This document shows positions 11,901 through 22,525 of a stretch of DNA of 64,000 nt, piece by piece. The stretch comes from Daphnia pulex (lineage: Eukaryota; Arthropoda; Branchiopoda; Diplostraca; Daphniidae), in NCBI RefSeq assembly GCF_021134715.1, contig NC_060027.1, positions 2,542,001 through 2,606,000 of the forward strand, read 5' to 3'. The stretch's first letter is position 1; each line of letters starts with the position of its first letter. The position numbers and the translations under genes are program-made. The notes beneath the pieces are model-generated. The model made no database searches and was not told where the DNA came from. It worked only from the letters and a program-made list of their open reading frames with translations.

Positions 11901-14900
11901 GACTTGTCTCCTGGTCGGTGGCGGCTGAGGGAATGTCGAGAGTGTTGCTCCTGAGCGATGGCCGAAGGTGTTGAGGGGCTGGAAAAAAGAAACACACACA
12001 CACACTGGCGCGCACACACACTCACACACACACACACACGCACACACTCTCCACCAGTTATACAAGGAACGAACGACGACGACGCCGGGAGTAGGTGGCA
12101 AAGAGATGGTACGGGTGGTAGGGTGGTTAAGAGAAAAAGAGGTGGAAAAAGGTGGGTGGGGGGGGGGGGATCGACTTTGGAAGGAGTCGGGGAGGATTTC
12201 TTTTCAAATGCAAGTGGCGGTTGGATGGGGTAGGGGGGATATGCTGATCGGAGTATTTCCGAGACGACAGCAGCAGCAGCGGCAGCGGCGGCAGCAGCGC
12301 GGGAGTTGCTGGCTGGACTTTGACTGGGCTCTCCTCTTGGTGTAGCCAAAAGTTTGAGAACGGGTAAGGGGAGAGAAAAGAGGCAGAGATGGAGTGAGGG
12401 ATGGTGTGAGTCTGTGAAGAATGAACGCGAGTCGCGCCGAGAGGATCGGCGCAGAAAGGAGGAGGAGCCAAAATATCCGAGAGAGAGAGAGATATAGACC
12501 AGCGGGGTACACGCACTTGACGTTTTGTGCCAACACACTGCGCCGGCGTTGGACCCTGGGCAAAAGAAAAAGATACGAAAAATTATTTGTGAAAAAAGGA
12601 AATTTTTTTGCTGGGCAGAGGAGAAAAAAAGATGCAATAGACTATATAATCCAGCTGATGTCAGCTGTAAATATTATATTTAGAGATAACACCGTCCCTG
12701 TTTGGGTTGGCAGACGAATATGACACGTCCACTCATTTCCTCTTGGGTCTGAATTATTATTTTTCTTTCCTTTTCTTTTCCAGCAGCTTTTTTTAAGGGT
12801 CGGACGTCTGCGATTGACCCGATTCTCTCCAATCGTTTGACGGGAAGAAAAGAAGAGGTCCGCGTCCATCCACTTTGATCGTTTCTCTATCGGAACCAAT
12901 AAGGAGCCAAGGGTTAGTTTTGGGGTCGATCTGGGAATCTATCTAAGCCATAGTAAAGACTTACTTACTACCTGCTGCTGCTGCTGCTGGTGGTACCGTG
13001 GGCGGAGTATAACAACCTGGCGATGGCGCGTGGTATCAAATTGATGAAAGCTGTGGGGGATTTTCATTTTCGAGGGCTTCTTACGTAACCAGTTATCAAA
13101 AGATATGGGGGGAAGACTTGAAGAGATGCCCGGTCAATTCCTCTTGCGCAATTTCCATCCATTTCACGGATGAGATTGGCGTTTTTCTCTTTTTCAAGTT
13201 GATGATCTCCGCGATGAAAACGGACGTGAATTGATGGTCTCTCCCGGGCCATAATTAATTATTTACGTTTTACTTTGCGCGTCTTTGAAAAAAACTATCA
13301 TCGATTTTACTCCTCCTCACCCGACCCGACGTGGAGGACTCGACGGGCTGCCAGTCGTTTCTCACCGAAACCGGTTCTAAATCAATTCCGGTTGACTGGG
13401 CGACGATCTACGTTGGGTTTTCAATCCTCATCATCCTGCTGCTGCGAGAGAGACCGGAACTCGTTGCGCGCGTCTGCAACCATATTATAGTTTCTCAGAT
13501 ATTGCCCAGTTACACACACTCTCGACCATTGCAACAAACTCCGGGTCCGGCTGGCGCGCGCCCTAGCCAAAAGAGCTCCTGAATAGAAAAAGAAAAGAAA
13601 AAAAAGGTCTTAAAACACACACAACGGAAAAAGAGATTGGTTTACGAGGAGATAACAAAGTTGATTGCGTTATTACCTACGAAGCAGACACACACATAGA
13701 GAGAGAAAGGCCGTCCGGAATGGGTGTGGTGGTGATGTAATGATATGATATATTTTTTGGTCCCGATTCCTATAGCCTGGTCTGTGTGTGTGTGTGTGTG
13801 TGGCTCCTGCTACTTAAGACACTACACAGAGACATGGGCGGCCATTTTGGTGGCAGATAGATAATGAAAGCTGCAAACATCTTTTGGCGAGACAAAAGGG
13901 GATAATAACGGAAACAAACGCCAAGAGAGAAAGATAGAAAGAAAAAGAAAAGAGGGAAAGTTGCCATCATTACCGGCGAGTCGAGTGTGTGTCGAATTCG
14001 ATCCAAATGTCAAACCGAGTGGAAAGAGGGGACGGAATTGGCGAAAGAAGATCAATTCATCCAGACGTGGGGACCTCCTGAAACAAAACAAAACAAAAAA
14101 GCCAGCAGATATCCAAAGAAAAATATTGGCCATTAAAGCGCCAGGAGGAGTTGGCCCCCAGCGAATCCCCTGGAAAACAAAAAACAAAAGGGACGGTCGG
14201 AAAAATAAATGAAAAAGAGCAAAAACAAATAAATGAAATGATAAATCTCAAATAAAGAGTCATCGTCTTCCAAAGAGTTATTTGACTGCCAAGAGCCCCA
14301 GTGTGTGTGTGTGTGTGTATCTCCTAGAGAGAGAGAGATAATCTGGTGAAAGACAAGGAAGTCGTTGGTATTCGATCAATAAGTTCCTCTCTCTGCTGCT
14401 GCTGCCGACGACGACGACTACGTCAGTATAACATTCAGACTCCTCCTCCCTCCATCCCTTTTGACTGTGCAGAGGGTCGTCGCCAGGATCCTTTGGGTTA
14501 AATACAAAATAAGAGAAGGAAAATTGGGGAGGGTCTCTGTATCACTTTGGCGAAACGCGCGCCCCATCATCTAATGAAACCTTCCCCGCCGCCACTACTC
14601 CCCGGCAAACAAACAAATGGAAGAGATCCTTCCGCTCCTTCTTCTTCTTCTCTTTTTCTTCTTTCGCTCCGGCTCTATGTGTGTCTGTTTTCTCTGCTCC
14701 TGAGCTGATACATACGCATGAGTGAGACATGCGACAGGGCGAGAATATGCTGTGCCATCTCGACTGTTTTGCGAAGGGGGGGATCGTTGGTGATGTACGC
14801 AACTGGGCGCCTCAGTCGTTGGCCGCCAACAAAAGGGAAGAAGAAAAGAAACGAGCGCGCACAGTCGTCGTCGTAGAAGAAGAAAAAAAAGGACGGACAG

Positions 14901-16824
14901 GAAAAGTAACGAGACTCGTGCGTCTACACTGACGACACACACAAAAGGAAAAGAAAGAAAATGCTGCTGCTACAGTATAGTGTATACCGGGCGCAAGTAT
15001 GTAAGACTCTCTCTCTTCGCAATCAACTTTGAAGGGTGCCCAGTTGACGGGCTCTGCCTAGCGACACGCTTCTTTTTTCTTTATTCTCGACTGCCAAAGA
15101 AAAGAAACTTTTTCTTTCCTTTTCTTTTTTCCGGCAGCCTTGTACACACACAAACACGTCGCGGGGAAAATCATATTAATAAAAAAAAAGAAGAGAAGAG
15201 TCGAATGGAAGAGAAGAAGAAGCAAAAGCCACGGCGTTCAACAATAAAAAAAAGTTTGTTCTTCTTTTTTAACAGAGAGAAAAAAGGATGTCCTTTACGA
15301 GGAGAGAAAAAAAAGGAGTTGGAATGTTGTCTAAATATTGAATCGGCCGAGGCTCTTTTTTCTACCAAGGGAAAAGAAGAAAAATAGAAGAGCAGCAGCA
15401 CTCAACTCTTTTCGTCTCTTTAACGATATTCCAATGTAACTCCTTTTCACAGAGTGCAGGACGAGTGATGAGAGAAGGAAGAAGAAAAAAAAAGATTGGA
15501 TCCAACTTCATCAGGGTCTCCTTGATTCAATACTAAAAGGGGCTCCATTCCACTAAAACAGCGATCCTGATTTCCACCCGCCAAAAAATCAACTGAAATG
15601 ATTTCAAAAAAATATTTAAAAAACAAAATGACAGTTAAACTTGAACACCAAATCACCAAAATCTTGACGAAAACCCTTCAAAGGACATCATGTGCGAAGT
15701 GCATGGAGAAAAAAAGGGGGGGGGGAATTCCATACGTAATTCCAATGGCTCTCGGGTTCTTATTCTCTTTTATGGACGTCCGATACGCACGTCGACTCGC
15801 CGAGTGCCGGGGCTGGAAGCAGAAAAAAAAAATGAAATAAAAATAAAAGTAAAAAAAAGAAGAAGGAATATGCGTTCGTGTTTGCAATGTCGAGCTGTCA
15901 CTTCCAGAGAGGGTGGGGAGGGGGATATGAAATCTCCACTCACTCTCTCCTCTATTCGCATGGCCGCTCTTTTGATGACCCCCGCATACACACAAGACTC
16001 GATGATCAAAAGAGAGATCTTCTTCTTCTTCTTTTCTTCTTCCTTTTTTTGGGATTTTTCTCTCTGGTCGCGTCCGTTCACCCCCCTCGCCCGTTTCCAC
16101 CCAGAGAATGTGGCGTCGAATCACAAGCAGCAGCAGCTTCGGGAGATCCGCTTGATGGCTTCCATTAGAAATTCTTTGCTCTCTCTCCTCTCGCGTTCGC
16201 CCTTCCATCTCTCACCTCTCTCCCGTCTCTCCTCTGCGCGTTTCGTATTGACATGATTCCGTTCCAATCAGTGGACCATTATTTCGACCAGGATTTTCTA
16301 TGCACCAGATAACACACACGAGCATCTGACCCGTTTGCACACCCTAGACAGGAAAAATAAAAAAAAAGAGGTAAGAATAGTTAAAAGAAAGTTAAACAAA
16401 CAAATAACAAAAAAGCTTTTAAAGAGTCAAACTGTTAAAGGAGTCGAGAGTTTAGAATCTTTTTTTTGGGGGTGGGGGGCTTTAACAAGACGTGGGCGAT
16501 GGACATGAGTGTATTGCTTTCTCAACCGAGACAGCTGCTCTCAGCCGGCTCAAACAATCATTCGCAAACGATTCCACGAAAAACCGCCACCAAGCAGGCA
16601 GTTCTGCACAAAATTTAACAAACAGGAAAACAAAAATGTGTGTGACAGGAGGAGGTCGCCAATTTTTCTTTTTCATTTTTGGCTCAGATTTTTTTTTAAA
16701 TTTTTTGGGTCGTTAATAAACGGAAAAAAAAGGAAAGGAAAGAAAATAAATTCCGTGTCATGAAAAAATTGCGGGTTGAAGTTGAAAGGCGGGAGAAGCG
16801 GAGAGCCTCAAAGCTTCTTCTATT
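11901..16824. other. microsatellite-rich intergenic DNA
   Basis: The stretch holds compound CA repeats (about 11989-12045), GCA/GCG runs (about 12266-12300), GT runs (about 13782-13802 and 14302-14318), GA runs and A-rich stretches. Many open frames occur because the repeats lack stop codons. None shows a conserved domain, and they overlap one another on both strands. It may contain the promoter of the CUB gene, but no TATA box could be tied to a start. Confidence 0.6.
11989..12045. repeat. compound CA microsatellite
   Basis: An ACACAC tract interrupted by TGGCGCGC and CTC makes a compound dinucleotide repeat. It is one of the longest of about a dozen CA/GT runs in the first 19 kb. Confidence 0.85.
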
Positions 16825-18065
16825 TTAATCGGACGTGATTCGCTCCTTTTTGATTTTCTTGGCCGCGGGATCTTCAATGCCGACTGCTGGTGGGTCCGCG
16901 TTCGGTTCCTTTTTGATTTTTTTGGTCGCTGGATCCTCAGATGACTCAATGCCGACTGCTGGTGGCGCTGGATCAGCGTCCGGCTCCAGTTTAATTCGCT
17001 TTTCTTCGGGTTCGCTGGAAACGGTTTCGGCTGCTGCGGCAGCGGTGGCGGCTGGTGCCGGATGTTTGGTGCCGCCAGCATCGTTGAGTGACGTCTGAAA
17101 TTCGGCACTCATGTCCATTTTGATGATCTCTCTAAGGGCCATGGTGGCGTACGACGAAGCGGGCAGGCTGAATTCCAACACCAGTCCGAGGTAAGCGCCA
17201 TCTATTACCATTTGAAAAATAAATATTTACAATAAAAGGGGGTCAAAAAGTCGCATAATGGCACAAAGTTTCACATTTCAGATTTCATGTTTCACGAGTG
17301 ACACGGAAGCCAACACTATTACCGGCGCACAAAGGCCGGAAGGAGGAAGAAATCCCAGCCCGTGTTCCGTCATCGATTGGATACCAAGATCCCCAACCCA
17401 CCACCCCGTCCCGTTTCAAAGACAACACGAGAGAAAGGCGAGTAGTGTAGGAGAAGGAACAGCCAGCCGGGCTCCTAGTTCCTAGCTCCGTGTTCTTTGC
17501 AACGTCAATAATGGGCGCAAGTGATGTGTGTGACGTCTTCTCGACGGGAAAATGAAGCATTTTGGCACTACACTAATGAAGCGCGGGCCAAGGACCAAGG
17601 AGGAGTCAAAAGGGCAAAAGTGAATGGGATTTGCTAGAATGAATGTCGACAATCTACTCTTACTCTCCTACTCTCCTCTATCCCCCCTCCCTCCTGTTCC
17701 TACTCGGCTCTTTACTCGAATTCCCCCATCGTTGGCGAGTCAACTTTCCATCTATCGCGACATTCATAACGGACAAACTTCTCTTGTCGTCCATTCCAAT
17801 ATCCGACCGGCACCAGCCCGTCAACAATCGTGCGCGCAGACAGACAGACACATAATATAGCGAACCCCCACACGACAAACCTCCTCCCCAAAACTCCTAG
17901 CTCTCTCTCTCTCTCTGCTTCCTCATTGGCTGCAGACGTTGATTTCCTCTCCTTTCGCTCCGACAGCCAACGCCGACACTCACAAAGGGCGACGGCGGTA
18001 ACAACAACAAGAGTGAGGCAGTACAACACACAAACGGCCATTCATAATGCCTCGGCGCAATCATC

Positions 18066-18096
<31 letters not shown>

Positions 18097-21000
18097 ATTC
18101 TTCTACTGCTGCTGCTTTTCTAGCCGCCACGAGTCTCAGAAAAATAACCCGGTCCGGTTGGCTAAAGAAAAAACAACCTAACCAAATAAAAACAGCGCCA
18201 AAAAGTATTGATTTCTTTTTTTTCTTTTCCCTCCTTGTCGGGAGTGTCAAAATAGGCGAATACAAAAATGAAAATAAATTGTCCTCCGAATAAAAAATAT
18301 TTAGAAAAAAATATGGCGGGCAAAAGAGATGGAAAAGTTGTCCACCCATCGCGCAAGAACCAACATAAATATTGTGCCGAAAATGTAAGAGCCACTTTGA
18401 ATAGGGGAAAAGGGGGCGAGTTGAACAGAGTGGCGATCAATGCATTGGCTCCCTTATCTAGCTCAGCCTACCATCTACTACTTCTTCCATTCTTTATGAC
18501 TTTTTCTTTTTCTTTAACTACCGTCGCTTCTTTTCCTTTCTTTTTTTTACATATTTAAATTGTGGTGATGCAGAGAGAAAAAAAAAGGAAAAATAATTCA
18601 ACATGATGAACGTTTGGGGTCGTCTTCTCACTTTAAAGAAAGAAAAAGAAAGTCGGGTCGGAGGACTGTGTGTGGTTAAGCTGGGAAGCACCCAGAAACC
18701 TCCGAAACAAGATCACCGACCCAGTGGAAATCAATTCAACCACCACTACCGAGGCAACCAAAAAATATAAAAAGAAAAGGAGGACAAGGAAATTTTCATA
18801 GTCTTCTATCTTTCCGCGAGAGAAAGTATAGCGAGAGAGAGAGAAAAGAGGGACGGATATAATAATAAAAATGGGATTATTTAACCTCGTACAGACGCTT
18901 CAAGCGAAAGGAAATAAAGTGCAACCATAGGAGATGGAGAGAGCGACAAGAAGGGGAGGGAAAAACTAATAAACAAGTGGAGCTCGGTCGATCCATCAGC
19001 TCGAGATGAAAAACTAACTTAAACCCCGCAAGAAAAAGAAGAAAAAAGACAAGTCTTTCGCCCTAAGAATTAAATCCCAAAAGATTTTCCTCCTCAAGTT
19101 TCGATAACACCAGATAGGCGAGCGGGAGAAATGTCCCGATCCTTAAACTCATTTCTTTTCCTCATGTTTTCCTGCCTTCAAGGAATGAGGAGGAAGAAAG
19201 TAAAAAGCAAAGAAATTTTTGCTTTCCAGATGGATGGGAAACGTTCCACCGTAGCAAGTAAAACACAAGAGAAAAGGAAATGGCATAGCAACAAAAAAAA
19301 ACCCTGCCATTGAGCCAAGGGGATGATACCTTTCACGGCGGCGGCGGCGGGAGGCTGGGTCTTTTCCAGTCGATCCCAGTCAGATGGGATCAGGCTCAGA
19401 GTAGGATCATCGTAACGTACGAATTTCCATTTCACATCGGACGGCTTTGACATCACGAGTCGATACGCTCCACCGAGATTGTAGGTTCTGTCAAGAATGC
19501 GAGGAAGGGGAGAATATAAAAAAGATTTAAGTTTGATATAAAAGGGGGAAATAAAATAGAAAACATATATACTTTGTGCTTTGTTTGAAATCCATCTCAG
19601 TCAAGCCATCCGCTTGAAGGAGCTCTGTATACCATCCGGCAACTTCGTTGGAGGGATACGTTATGTCAAAGCCAGGAAGTGGAAGAATAATGTCGTTGAT
19701 CGTGTAGTCGTTTATGTTGTTCTCGTCAATGAACATGACTTTGCGCTGATTGCGCTGCGCTTTTGCGTTGGACTTTTCACCATCCGCTTCCTTCTCGCTG
19801 GATTGATCATTTGCAGGTTCCAGAGCACTGGATTCCTCGTTCATCAGTTCCATTTCCGCGTCGACTTCAGGATCGCAAGTGCCTGGAACGTAGACCAAAT
19901 CGCCAACAATCGGTTTCGGACCGAACTTTGAAAGACGCTTGGAAACGACAGTGTTCCAGAGGAAACTCTGATAGGCGTGAATGTAAGTAAGTCGCAAGTT
20001 GCGAGGAATCTTAAAAATCAAATAAAAATATTAATGAAACAAATGGTAGAAGATTTTAGTTAACGTCAAGGGGAACGTACGGAGTTCAGGGCGCCGACGA
20101 GATCTTTGCCAAATTTCTTCAAATGTAATAAAAGTTGAGCTTCGATTGTTTGAAGGCTCCTTTTGATTTTCGAAAAGGCTTTATGAGCGTCCCTTGTGGA
20201 TTTGTACTCGATACGCGCTTGTGTGAGGTCGAAATCGCGTTGAAATCTGCCGTTCAACTCGGGTGGCTCCAAAATTAAATCAATGGCCTGTAAAACATTT
20301 GAAATGAATACGAAGATCTGAAAAGCACCTTATAAAATTGAATTACTTTTTGCCACCGCCCTAAAATCAGCTGTTTTCCAATGAAATGCGTTGGAACATG
20401 TCGAGTTCCAAAGCGTTGGGACCCGTAATAGTTGATGAAACCTACTTCTTTCAGCGACTCGAGGTTTGCCAAAATTTGACTCTCGTCGCCAATTACATTT
20501 CTAAGTGCTATTATGAAACGATTACCCTGTAATAAATTATGATGATTATTAGATGAAAACAAAATGGATTCGGATGAGCGGTACCTTCAGATTTCCCAAT
20601 TGAAGAGGTTGTTTGGTGAAGGAAAAATTCCCAACAGCAATCTTAGGGTTATTCCGTACACTGTTCAAAATCTTAAGAGGTTCTGTATTTTTCAACGTCA
20701 CTAACTGACTCGTAATTGCTCTTTTATCTTTCGTTCCAGCAGTCATTAAGTTTCCGGCTTTCGTCCTAAAATAAAAGTAAGAATTGATTTTTTTTCGGTG
20801 AAAATGTATGAAGGATGGTAAATATTTACTTAAGCGCTCGAGCGATTGTGTTGACTGCTTCCATTGTGCTCAGATTTTCTTTATACAACACGAATTGAGT
20901 ATAAATGCAGCCCATGCGCCGCTTTTCGTTACGACGTCTTTCTTGTTTTCCTTCCATCTTGAAAATTTTCATAATTGTTCTGCCATCAACAGGTCCTGAG

Positions 21001-21641
21001 TTGCTGGTAATATTTTCCTCTTCATACTTTGTCCTCACAGTTTTATGGATATTTTGTCTTTCCTCCTTACTCTTTTCTGTTACGTCAATTTCAACAGTTT
21101 TTGGATCCCCTGTTTTAACCATTGCTTCAATACTATTCCATTGGTCTGCTGTCAAAACATCAGAATCTTCCGCCGTTTCAGTGTCATTAGATTCAACATA
21201 CTTAACAATAGTCTGATCTGTTAAATGAATAATGTTGCCAGCCATGTCAATTTCATGTACCTTTACGTTGAAAAAAAAAATGGATTAATATTGTTAATAA
21301 TGCTATGGTATTTTTACTCATTTCACCTGAAAATCAGAGTAACGTTGTTTGAGGATAGCTGAAAAGCCTTGTCCTTTACAAACATATTCGGAGATGCCAA
21401 CATCAATTTCCTTCCTTTCAGTCTTTACATATTCTCGTTCCCCACCATAATTGTGTTTTTCAGGGGTAGCTTTTGGGCTAGCAGGAGGAGTTGGTTTCTG
21501 CTTTGACGGGGCCTTCATTCGCAATTCCTGTTCTTGTTGTTTCTTCAAGTTATATTTGGCCATGGCCTCTAGGACATTTACTTTCTTTTTCATCGTCTGG
21601 CCCTTCGCTTCACTAACACTTTCGCAGTCATTGTCTTCCAT
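16825..21641 (-). CDS. PUS7: PUS7-type pseudouridine synthase, copy 1 (conserved catalytic copy)
   Basis: Eight exons: 21641-21327, 21260-20830, 20765-20585, 20526-20347, 20287-20081, 20009-19573, 19487-19330, 17201-16825. All intron phases agree (0,2,0,0,0,2,1), giving 761 residues. The family turns uridine into pseudouridine in tRNA and mRNA. Motifs in order: ILKQRYSDFQVHEI (TruD motif I with its basic residue), GTKDKRAITSQ (motif II with the catalytic Asp), GNRFIIALRNV, INYYGSQRFGT, IHAYQSFLWNTVVSKR, GDLVYVP, IILPLPGFDITYP, GAYRLV and the closing strand YLGLVLEFSLP with YATMALREI. The ATG at 21641 matches the start in copies 2 and 3. Residues after about 685 are a tail with three near-repeats, each with a basic IKxE core (RIKLEPDADP, KIKKEPNADP, KIKKERITSD). 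It is the only copy with every TruD motif intact, so it is probably the housekeeping enzyme. Intron 7 is unusually long (2.1 kb). Confidence 0.9.
17202..19329. other. 2.1 kb intron 7 of PUS7 copy 1
   Basis: Donor AAAG/GTATCA and acceptor GGTAATAG/ATGG bound this intron. It contains a CA run (about 18068-18092), GA runs and A-rich DNA, and no exon-like segment. It is in the same position as the intron that carries the NET cassette in copy 5, but no NET-like reading was found here. Confidence 0.7.
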
Positions 21642-22525
21642 TGTCAAAAATGTATATCAAGTTGAACAAAAATTCTGTAATCAATAAGGCAGAACACCGG
21701 TTTTTGAGTCAACGCACGTGTTGGCTACTGTGACACGCTAAACCGTTTTACAGAATACAGTCAAGATTCTACGAGAAAACAGCGAGTGAACAATCCAACT
21801 TGGTTATCTACATAAAATAACGAAGAGTCGAAAATTTAACCGAGAATAGATTTTAACAAATTTGAAACGAGCTCGTGAGCCATGCAGGCGAGTTCTCAGG
21901 GACAGGGACCACTTAAAACTCGTCTGCTGTAGACATTGTTGCCTAGTAGAACAACGTCGTTTACGCGGTACAAAAATCCGGTTCCGGTATTCCGGATCCG
22001 GACTACCTGTAAAACTGAAATAACAATTTATAATTTACAATAAATTTATGCAGGTACTTTTGGAGTTTTGGTCAAATGAAAATATATTTAACTTCAATTA
22101 GTTCTGAATTATCGAATTGGATATCAGTCATATCACAGCGTTAAATATTAACTTGGACCAGACAAGAGAAAGGGTTGATTGGGTTGGACCACATAAATTC
22201 AAATGACCACTTTCACAAATCTCCAAACAGAAGAAAATTAGGGTAATCGTGTTTCAAGCAGTTGTATAACACTTCCCGTTGAATAAGGCACCTTTTTAAA
22301 AGAAAATAAACAAGAAACATTTTCCATTTAACAAAATTAAACCGCTAAGGGTATTTTTCCATCGGCGCACAATTGCCAACTAACTTAAATTAAACTTCAG
22401 TGGAAACCAAAAAAAAAGGTAATAAATAATAATGATAAAGAAAAACTGGAAAAAAAAACAATAAGAAAGAAAATGACTTAAAGGTTTTCAAGTTCATCAA
22501 AACAGAGGACCTAAGACGAGTGCAC
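21642..22525. repeat. spacer between PUS7 copies 1 and 2, duplicated at 27.0-27.6 kb
   Basis: No gene is seen. The part from about 21815 to 22400 is closely similar to 27000-27600. Shared blocks include ACGAGCTCGTGAG, GCAGGCGAGTTCTCAGGG against GCAGGTGAGTTCTCAGGG, ATTGTTGCCTAGTAG and TATATTTAACTTCAATTAG. The promoter of copy 1 must lie in its left part. Confidence 0.7.

Noticed and set aside
11897-12637. Minus-strand open frame of 246 codons
   Set aside because: It runs through CA and GCA microsatellites, overlaps other equally open frames on both strands, and has Ser-Pro-Leu composition without any motif.
20905-21216. Plus-strand open frame over PUS7 copy 1 exon 2
   Set aside because: Antisense shadow of a real exon. 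Similar shadows occur over exons of copies 2 and 3 (for example 25832-26254 and 31006-31452).
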